From Bacteroidales bacterium UBA5342 (GTDB lineage Bacteria; Bacteroidota; Bacteroidia; Bacteroidales; UBA5342): a stretch of 21,816 nucleotides of DNA. Positions 15,766 to 21,816 of the stretch are shown in pieces (within the stretch, counting starts at the first letter, position 1; each line of letters begins with the position of its first letter). The DNA is taken from NCBI GenBank assembly GCA_002408065.1, contig DHQI01000023.1:12199-34014 (forward strand), written 5' to 3'. The notes beneath the pieces were generated by a model. That model saw only the letters and a program-made list of their open reading frames with translations. It did not search any database and had not been told where the DNA came from. Both the position numbers and the translations under genes were made by a program.

Positions 15766-16227
15766 TTAATGAGATGATAATGGGGCGTCGATATCTTCTT
15801 CAGCTAGTTTATTAAATATTGGAATGTTTACCTGCATCCACTTATAATAAGGGTGTATTTCCTCATAGGTTTTTTCTGTTAACTCTTTACTGTATATCTT
15901 AATCCAAGTATTTATTTGTGCCGCCCAATACGTTGAGGTGAAATTACGAGAACGATAAGCGCGAAAAACCCACAAGACAGTGTCTACCAGTATTTCAGGA
16001 ATGTAGTTTTCGAAAATCGACTCCATAAATCGCGCATGGTTGGCATGATTATCTTCCATCATATTGATGTTATCTTCTCCTACCAAACATTTGATGTCTG
16101 AACGATTAAGCATCGTTTTGTTCATCGTCTCAATTAGTAGGTTCATTTTCTGGCTAAATTCTTCTTTAGCTTCTTTTGAGGGCTGGTTAAGCATTTCAGC
16201 CGATCTTAACAATATTTCTTTTGACAT
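15766..16227 (-). CDS. Uncharacterised helical protein next to the cobalamin-binding protein
   Basis: The 153-residue protein has no signal peptide or membrane helix and appears all-helical. I do not recognise the family with certainty. Notable residues are the NHANHARFM cluster (60-68, three potential ligands His61, His64 and Asn60), a middle block LVDTVLWVFRAYRSR at 80-94, YWAAQINTWIKI at 100-111, and HPYYKWMQVNIPIF at 125-138. The size and aromatic-rich helices resemble globin-like sensor modules such as the non-heme globin domain of RsbR-type proteins, but this is a visual analogy only. It lies 7 nt after the B12-protein gene and 6 nt before the PAS kinase. That makes it a likely partner, adaptor or second sensor in the same pathway. 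Confidence 0.75.
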   Translation of the reverse strand: MSKEILLRSAEMLNQPSKEAKEEFSQKMNLLIETMNKTMLNRSDIKCLVGEDNINMMEDNHANHARFMESIFENYIPEILVDTVLWVFRAYRSRNFTSTYWAAQINTWIKIYSKELTEKTYEEIHPYYKWMQVNIPIFNKLAEEDIDAPLSSH

Positions 16228-16234
16228 TTGGGGT

Positions 16235-16879
16235 TTATTTTAAGTTTATTAAAAAGGCTTCTAATTGATGTAAATCGTTGAAGAGTGTAATATCTTTCCA
16301 TTCGGGAAAAGCTCTTTGGGAAAGGTGTGCAATTGCCTGCCCGCCAATAATAATTCTTAAGTGAGGTAACGCTCTCCTCAGCTCATAAATCATATCTTTT
16401 AATCTTGAAAAATTAAAATATACACTTATAGAAATAGCAAGTATGTCTGGCTGTATTTCCTTGATGTATTTTATGAGTTCTATCGTAGGGAAACCAACAC
16501 CTAGAAAAAAACTTTCCCATTGGTTCATCTCAAAAATGTCGGCAACCATTTTTATTCCTACCTGGTGCTCTTCCTTTTCTACACACGCTAATACTACTTT
16601 TTTATGGTTGTATTTCTCTGGTATAATATCAGCATAAAAAGAGTTTAGGATCCCTTCTGTAATGGCAGTTGCTAAATGTTCTTCTGCTACAGAAATCTGG
16701 TTTCGTTCCCAAAGTTTTCCAACTTCGTACAGTGCTGGCTTTATGACCTCTTCGTACAATTGTTTAAGCGTTTTTTCAGCATGCACATATTCTATACATA
16801 GGTTTTGTGCCTCCATTCGTTGACCATCAAGCAAAGCTTTTAAATAGCGTTCTATAAAACTGTTATTGGCTACTTCCAT
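16235..16879 (-). CDS. Stand-alone cobalamin-binding protein with the W-x9-EH photoreceptor motif
   Basis: The 214-residue protein has a four-helix cap (about 5-88) and a Rossmann-like B12 domain (about 92-213). The cap carries Trp57, nine residues, then Glu67-His68: the W-x9-EH motif of AdoCbl light sensors of the CarH/LitR/AerR group. The B12 domain shows E103-x-His105-x-x-Gly108, then exactly 41 residues to Ser150-x-Ser152, then 26 residues to Gly179-Gly180. This is the spacing of the DxHxxG...SxL...GG base-off binding signature. There is no MerR or other DNA-binding domain, so it probably acts by protein contact, as AerR does. The residue after Trp57 is Glu58; as I recall, Thermus CarH has a His there that forms the light-state adduct. 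Its first 17 nt overlap the end of the hybrid kinase gene, so the two are tightly coupled. It is not a methyltransferase subunit by context. Confidence 0.9.
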   Translation of the reverse strand: MEVANNSFIERYLKALLDGQRMEAQNLCIEYVHAEKTLKQLYEEVIKPALYEVGKLWERNQISVAEEHLATAITEGILNSFYADIIPEKYNHKKVVLACVEKEEHQVGIKMVADIFEMNQWESFFLGVGFPTIELIKYIKEIQPDILAISISVYFNFSRLKDMIYELRRALPHLRIIIGGQAIAHLSQRAFPEWKDITLFNDLHQLEAFLINLK

Positions 16880-19800
16880 CGCTACATTGTTTTACTATTT
16901 CAATCACCTTTTTCTTATTTACAGGCTTGGTGAGATAATCATCAGCTCCTCGTTTAATTGCCTCGTCAATTGTTGATTGATTAGCAAAAGCAGATTGTAT
17001 TACAATATAAGTGTCAGGTATTTTTTTGCGTATTACCGGTATCAAATCCAGACCACTAATATCTGGTAATTTTAAATCTAAAAAGATGAGGTTAAAATAG
17101 TTTGAGTCTATTAAAGATTTACAACTGCGTCCATCACGTGCTATTTTTATTGATGGGATTAAGTTTTTTATTATTAGGCTGATATATTCTTCTGATTGCA
17201 CGTCATCCTCAACCAGAAGTATATTGCAGCTTTCTGTTTTCGGAATGCTTCTCTTTGCTTGTAGGCTTGTCGTATTAGACTGCATTTGAATGATGGGTAT
17301 GGTTATTGATATATTGGTACCTATTCCAGAATTTGATATTACCTCTATGGTACCATTCATTAGTTCTAAGATACCCTTTGCAATAGGAAGCCCCAAACCT
17401 AAACCTTCGTATCCTCTTGTAATACTATCGTCCCCTTGACCAAAAAAGTCATATATAAGTCTCAGCTTATCTGGATCTATACCAGCGCCTGTATCTTTTA
17501 TATTAATTTCAATCAAAGCGTCGTGTTTAAAACATTCAAATACAATGCTTCCCTCTTTTGTAAACTTAAAAGCATTACTAATAATTCGAGTTAATATGGA
17601 TTTTAATCGCTCGCCATCAATGTAAAGTGTAAGATCATCTTTCAAGTTTGAATTAAAAACAAAATCAATTGTTTCTATTTCTTTTTGATAGAGCTCTTTG
17701 CTATTGAAATACACCTCACTCAATAGACTAATAATGTCAAATTCACCTAAGTCCAGCTTTAATTGTTGCTGCTGCAATTGAGAAGCCTCAAGTAAGTCTG
17801 TTATTGTACTAATTATTCGTTTACTCCCAAGTAAAACATAGTTAAGATACTTTGTTTGCGCCTCTGTTAATTCGGTGGACTTTAGCAAGTCCGAAAAGCC
17901 CATTATGGCATTCAAGGGGGTACGAATCTCATGACTCATATTCATCAGAAAAGCCGTTTTAAGGCGATCGCTTTCCAGCGCTTTTTGAGTTTGTGCTAAT
18001 AATTCTTTTTCGTACTCAATACGCTCGCTTATATCACGAAATATGGCTACTATTTGTAGGAGTTTATGCTTTGAGTCGTAGAGAGGAGACAGGGTCACTT
18101 CGTAATCTTTAACCTTGTTGTTTTTCCCCATTAGGCGTTCATAATAAGGGGCAACTTCTTCGCCTTTTCTTAATCTATTTATGATGTTTTGCGAATGTAT
18201 TTTTTCTTCATGATCAAGAATAAGACTAGCAAAGGAGAAATCGCTGATATTATGGGGATCAATATTAAATTCCCGGATTCCTTTACTGTTTATATTTTGC
18301 AATTTCCCTTCATTTGAAAGAATGGCTATAATGTCGTTATTCTCTTCAAACAACTGACGAAACTGTTGTTCGCTACGCCTAATCCTAATCAAATTGTCTA
18401 CACGTTCTGTATTGTCGTAATTGACCCCAATTAAATGGGGTTCATCCAGCTCTATATACTTGCCAAAGCCCCGAATATAGCGTATGCCTTTTGTGGGGTG
18501 ATTGATTCGAAATTGGATATCAAGGATGCCTTTTGTATTTATTGCTTTTTCTAATTCTTTTTTTGCGTGGGGCAAGTCCTCTTTCAGCAAGGCATTCTCC
18601 CAATTGGAATAATTCAAACTAACATCGCCTTTTTCTATGCCAAAAATTGTATACATCAAATTGTCCCAATACAATTCATCATTCTTTAGATCCCAGTCCC
18701 AAATCCCATTATTTACAGCCTGATTAGCTATTTCAAGCCGGTATTTCAATAGCTGCAACTTATTGTTAGTCTCCTGTATATCAGTTATATCTGTTGATGA
18801 TATTTGCACAGATTCAACCTCTTGATTAAGGTTTAAAACGGGGGAATATTTTGACAGGAAAGCAAATGTTTTACCAGACACCTGTACTTCATTTTTGTAA
18901 CTAAGATTTTCGGCTGTTTGAAAACAACGGATAATGCGTTCATAAATGATATCAGCCTGTCTTTTATCCAGAAAATCCCAGAGCTTTTTCCCCATAAAAT
19001 CATCTGCTTTCCCGCCCATGTGTTGAGCAGCATTTTGATTAATAACAATGACCTTACCTTCAGAATTAAAAGTAGCAATTCCATTCGGTACGTTATCGTA
19101 TAGGGTCTTATAGGACGATTCAATCTTTCGGACATTTTTTAAACGCTCTACACTTTCACTCACATCTTTAATTACCCCAAAAACAATATTTTTTGAGCGG
19201 CTATATTGAGCAATGGAATGAATGGTTTTTATTCTTCCTGTTTTTAGTCCTTTTATTTCAAATTGTATATTATAAGGACTAGTGCCATTAATTAATTCTT
19301 GCAGAGCTTTATTGAGAGGTTTGCGGTATTTCGAAAGAGGAATTTTTTGAATATAATCAATAGTATACTCGCGATCTTCTAGTTCATAAATTTTTTGCGC
19401 TCCTTTTGATGTAATGACTTGCTTGGTATTTAAATCAAATTCCCAGTTGCCCGTTAAGCCAATATCTTCTGCACGTTCAAGTCGTTTATTCTGAATTTTA
19501 TATTTGTTTTCACTCTCTACAGCATCAGTTATATCATGAATGTAGCCTTCCAGATAATCAAGCTTTCCGTTTTTGTCAAAAGCGGGTTTTCCATACTCCT
19601 CCAAGCAAAGCGTTTCTCCATTCTTTGTAGTCACCGAATACGCTACTTTGTAATTCCCTTTTTGCTTTATGGCTTTATTTATTGCATCCCTAACTTTTGA
19701 CTGGTGTTCGCTAAATATAATGCGAGAAAATGAAATATGGTTTAATTCCCGCATTGTATAGCCTAATATATCTTTTACATTTTCCGACATATAAAGCATC

Positions 19801-19886
19801 GTCCAAGCTTTATCGTTTTTACATCGAAAAACAATACCGGGTAATATATTTTCAAAACTTGGCGAATTATTAAACATGAGCTCCAT
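16863..19886 (-). CDS. Soluble hybrid histidine kinase with five PAS domains and a receiver
   Basis: The 1007-residue protein lacks signal peptide and membrane helices, so it senses in the cytoplasm. Five PAS-like units lie at about 10-122, 140-245, 260-370, 380-495 and 505-622, several ending in the 'DITD' or 'DISER' pattern. HisKA has His652 in MNMSHEIRTPLNAIMGFSD. The ATPase has NAFKFTKEG at 771-779, DTGAGI at 798-803 and GLGLGLPIAKG at 828-838. A C-terminal receiver has Glu/Asp893-895, phospho-acceptor Asp937, Ser965 and Lys987 (YLTKPV). It is the first intact gene of the operon and overlaps the cobalamin-binding gene by 17 nt. I infer that the B12 protein modulates this kinase or its phosphotransfer. 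ATG at 19886 is used; Met4 is an alternative. Confidence 0.95.
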   Translation of the reverse strand: MELMFNNSPSFENILPGIVFRCKNDKAWTMLYMSENVKDILGYTMRELNHISFSRIIFSEHQSKVRDAINKAIKQKGNYKVAYSVTTKNGETLCLEEYGKPAFDKNGKLDYLEGYIHDITDAVESENKYKIQNKRLERAEDIGLTGNWEFDLNTKQVITSKGAQKIYELEDREYTIDYIQKIPLSKYRKPLNKALQELINGTSPYNIQFEIKGLKTGRIKTIHSIAQYSRSKNIVFGVIKDVSESVERLKNVRKIESSYKTLYDNVPNGIATFNSEGKVIVINQNAAQHMGGKADDFMGKKLWDFLDKRQADIIYERIIRCFQTAENLSYKNEVQVSGKTFAFLSKYSPVLNLNQEVESVQISSTDITDIQETNNKLQLLKYRLEIANQAVNNGIWDWDLKNDELYWDNLMYTIFGIEKGDVSLNYSNWENALLKEDLPHAKKELEKAINTKGILDIQFRINHPTKGIRYIRGFGKYIELDEPHLIGVNYDNTERVDNLIRIRRSEQQFRQLFEENNDIIAILSNEGKLQNINSKGIREFNIDPHNISDFSFASLILDHEEKIHSQNIINRLRKGEEVAPYYERLMGKNNKVKDYEVTLSPLYDSKHKLLQIVAIFRDISERIEYEKELLAQTQKALESDRLKTAFLMNMSHEIRTPLNAIMGFSDLLKSTELTEAQTKYLNYVLLGSKRIISTITDLLEASQLQQQQLKLDLGEFDIISLLSEVYFNSKELYQKEIETIDFVFNSNLKDDLTLYIDGERLKSILTRIISNAFKFTKEGSIVFECFKHDALIEINIKDTGAGIDPDKLRLIYDFFGQGDDSITRGYEGLGLGLPIAKGILELMNGTIEVISNSGIGTNISITIPIIQMQSNTTSLQAKRSIPKTESCNILLVEDDVQSEEYISLIIKNLIPSIKIARDGRSCKSLIDSNYFNLIFLDLKLPDISGLDLIPVIRKKIPDTYIVIQSAFANQSTIDEAIKRGADDYLTKPVNKKKVIEIVKQCSDGSSQ

Positions 19887-19926
19887 GGGTTATTTTCGTT
19901 TCGAAGTGTTTTTCAGGATTACCCCA

Positions 19927-20222
19927 TCATTTTACGACTTCATATATTCTTTTAAACAATTCGTCTTTAACAATAGGTTTTGTAATATAGGCCTGACAGC
20001 CCAATGCTAAACATTTACAGTGAAATAATTATAAGCCCTCCAATCGAAATCCACGGACAAACCATTAGACTGTGCAAAGTCTGTCCAGCTTTGATTGACA
20101 CAACCAATAGCATCATCAGGCTTTATCAATACGACATGCCCGGGAATTGCATTGGCAATAATATCTAAAGTACTACTGGTGTATTGATTTAGCATAAAAA
20201 TTAAGGAATAACGCAAACTCAA
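19927..20222 (-). pseudogene. Deletion remnant of a PAS...receiver hybrid kinase
   Basis: On the minus strand, codons from 20222 give the start of a PAS domain, with AIPGHVVLIKPDD, then CVNQSWTDFAQSNG and WRAYNYF. The frame stops at 20007. Just at this stop, in another frame, the sequence reads KCLALGCQAYITKPIVKDEL and continues FKRIYEVVK to a TGA at 19929-19927: the C-terminal end of a receiver domain, including the conserved Lys of TKP. A PAS N-terminus joined within a few bases to a receiver C-terminus, out of frame, is best explained by internal loss of the kinase core from a hybrid kinase gene. The remnant ends 40 nt before the five-PAS kinase, so the ancestral gene probably led this operon. 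Alternatively the PAS piece is an independent small protein of 71 residues. Confidence 0.75.
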
Positions 20223-20265
20223 ATCATAAGGTATTATAATCAGTTTGCCATGTGATATAGTGGCA

Positions 20266-20273
20266 CAAATCTA
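20266..20273 (-). promoter_or_regulatory. Candidate -7 box (TAGATTTG) for the B12/kinase operon
   Basis: The minus strand shows TAGATTTG, a full match to TAnnTTTG, 43 nt before the remnant's start codon and about 380 nt before the five-PAS kinase. It is identical to the box upstream of the ROK kinase. No -33 TTG is visible at the usual distance. Confidence 0.4.
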
Positions 20274-20356
20274 AACAATAAAAATGGAATTAATAATAAA
20301 AGGGAGCTTAAACATAGGGCATTCTTTAGTGTTAAGCTACAGTATATTGCATATTA

Positions 20357-21816
20357 TTAAATTTCCTGTGGGATGGAGAATAAGAAAGTGCTGCCTTTTC
20401 CTGGCTCGCTTTCTATTCTTAGTTCACCGCCGTGCTCTTTTATGAAAGTCCGTGATAGAGTGATGCCGAGCCCTGATCCTGTTTCGTTTTTGGTTCCTTT
20501 GGTATGGTAGCTTACGTCCGGATCTAATATTTCCTCAATGTTTTTTGCGTTTATGCCGGTGCCTTCGTCTCGTACAGAAATCTGAATATCAGATCCTTGT
20601 TTTTCTATGGTAATATAAATGTTTGATTTCTCTTCCGAAAATTTTACTGCATTAGTCAGCAGGTTACGGATAACCATTAGTATCATATTGTGATCGCCGC
20701 ACATCTGTTTTATTCGAGCCTCTGAATGTATTGTTATTCTCTTGTTTTTGCTGCTTATCGAAACTTGATTTTTGGCTTGTTCTATCAGTTTTTGCGTATC
20801 AATTATTTCGAAAGTCGGCGTGAAGTTTTCCTGGTTGCTTTTAGCCCAGGCGGTTAAGTTTTCTATTAAATCAAAGGTAGAATTAACACCATTAATAATG
20901 TTGGGCATTAGTTTGTTAACGTTTTCTTGCGACAAGCTTTTGTTATCTAACATTTTCACAAAGTTTTTTAAATTGCCTACAGAACCAATGAGGTCGTGAC
21001 CAATGATAGAGATAAGTTTGCTTTTGGTGCTATTGGCTGTATTTAGTTCTTGGAGTAATTTTTTGTTTTTATTGCTATTGATTATTAGGCCAATAATAAA
21101 ATAAATAAGTGCAAAAGAAAGTAGAGCCGAAAGGAGTGTTATTAGTTGTAACAGTTTTTTTTGTTTTTGGAGTAAGTTGTTTTTGGTTTGCGAGTGTTCC
21201 AGATCTTTTTTTTGTTGGTTATACTCAAATCGTGTTGTGTTGCTCAAAATCAATTCTTCATTTTCACGGGAGTAAATACTATCAGAATAGGTGTTTATAA
21301 GGCGTGAATACTTGAATGCGTTCTCATAATCATTTTGTTTCTCGCTGATTTCCATTAGTACTTTATAGCCTCTTTTAGTCAGTGAGTAGAGTCGTCGTTC
21401 ATTAGCTTTGCTTACTACCTGTTGTGCATATCTTTGTGCTTCTTTCAGTTTTTTTAAACTACGATAAGTATCTGCTATATAGAATTCTTCATTGAGGGCT
21501 TCAACCTCTAAGTTTAAGTTTTTAAATTTAGTCATAGCCTCCGTATGAAGGCTTATAGCACGTTCGGGTTCTCCTTGTCGGGAAAAAAGAAGTCCCATTC
21601 TACTGATATTATAGAGCGGTAGTGAGTCATCGTAATCGGCTATATATTGATTCGACTTTTGATAATACCAGAGAGCCGAATCATATTGTTGTGTATCCAT
21701 ATAATAGGTGCCGATATTGTGCATATCGTATGCTATCCCCAAGGTGTCTTTGTTAAGTAGATTGTATGTCAAAGACATACTGTCGCTTTTAAACGATGTA
21801 CAACAACTAATAAAAA
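20357..21816 (-). CDS. TPR-containing transmembrane histidine kinase, 5' end beyond the window
   Basis: The frame stays open past the Met codon at 21778 to the right edge. The extra codons read FISCCTSFKSDS, like the end of a lipoprotein or secretory signal, so the true start is outside. Numbering from that Met, TPR-like helical repeats fill about 10-170 (for example YDSALWYYQKSNQYI), then a coiled coil, one membrane helix at about 211-233, and a cytoplasmic kinase. The H box is IIGHDLIGSVGNLK with His261, so the usual HDLR-x-P continuation is changed. The ATPase has RNLLTNAVKFSEE, DEGTGI and GSGLGITLS, ending FLFSIPQEI. Periplasmic TPR kinases of this form are common in Bacteroidota. It precedes the B12 operon but is separated by 134 nt and a candidate promoter, so co-transcription is uncertain. 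Confidence 0.88.
   Translation of the reverse strand, partial: FISCCTSFKSDSMSLTYNLLNKDTLGIAYDMHNIGTYYMDTQQYDSALWYYQKSNQYIADYDDSLPLYNISRMGLLFSRQGEPERAISLHTEAMTKFKNLNLEVEALNEEFYIADTYRSLKKLKEAQRYAQQVVSKANERRLYSLTKRGYKVLMEISEKQNDYENAFKYSRLINTYSDSIYSRENEELILSNTTRFEYNQQKKDLEHSQTKNNLLQKQKKLLQLITLLSALLSFALIYFIIGLIINSNKNKKLLQELNTANSTKSKLISIIGHDLIGSVGNLKNFVKMLDNKSLSQENVNKLMPNIINGVNSTFDLIENLTAWAKSNQENFTPTFEIIDTQKLIEQAKNQVSISSKNKRITIHSEARIKQMCGDHNMILMVIRNLLTNAVKFSEEKSNIYITIEKQGSDIQISVRDEGTGINAKNIEEILDPDVSYHTKGTKNETGSGLGITLSRTFIKEHGGELRIESEPGKGSTFLFSIPQEI

Noticed and set aside
16235..16879. Corrinoid methyltransferase protein (MtaC/MtbC-like) as an alternative to a sensor
   Set aside because: No methyltransferase or activase gene is nearby, the operon partners are kinases, and the cap carries W-x9-EH; it remains possible but less likely.
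20305..20338. Possible terminator after the TPR kinase (7-bp AGCTTAA/TTAAGCT stem)
   Set aside because: The loop is 20 nt and the T tract is interrupted by CCC, so it is too weak to call.

Overview
The window looks like chromosomal DNA of a Bacteroidota bacterium, probably class Bacteroidia. The evidence is low visible GC, a DUF4270 lipoprotein, an outer-membrane barrel of the SSPYSRYGLG type, lipoproteins with acidic residues after the acylated Cys, mostly weak Shine-Dalgarno sites, and TAnnTTTG boxes of the Bacteroidota sigma type. An order such as Marinilabiliales is only a guess. I see no rRNA, tRNA, CRISPR array, phage or insertion sequence.

Left part (1-4450): on the minus strand, a DUF4270 lipoprotein is followed by an outer-membrane barrel and the first codons of another gene. 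Divergent from these, on the plus strand, is a six-blade Kelch lipoprotein with a poly-Asp export-type signal. Two intrinsic terminators close this part.

Middle (4449-13010): a minus-strand amino-sugar cluster reads rapZ-C::yvcK fusion, then a GlmU with a degenerate uridylyltransferase half, then glmS. RapZ and YvcK/GlmR are each known, in different phyla, as regulators of GlmS. Here their domains are fused in one protein beside the enzymes that start UDP-GlcNAc synthesis. Upstream lie ansA (type I asparaginase) and mnmA (tRNA 2-thiouridylase). A long intergenic stretch follows, then a plus-strand ROK sugar kinase lacking the usual zinc-Cys cluster.

Right part (13311-21816): a compact minus-strand signalling operon. 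The transcription order is a soluble hybrid kinase with five PAS domains and a receiver, a stand-alone cobalamin-binding protein with the W-x9-EH motif of B12 photoreceptors (CarH/AerR), a 153-residue helical protein I do not recognise, a PAS histidine kinase, and a receiver-histidine kinase. Gaps are 1-7 nt or an overlap. No DNA-binding output domain is present. This set, a candidate light- or cobalamin-responsive phosphorelay, is the most interesting system in the window. Upstream of it is a deletion scar of another PAS...receiver kinase, and then a TPR/transmembrane histidine kinase whose 5' end runs off the window.
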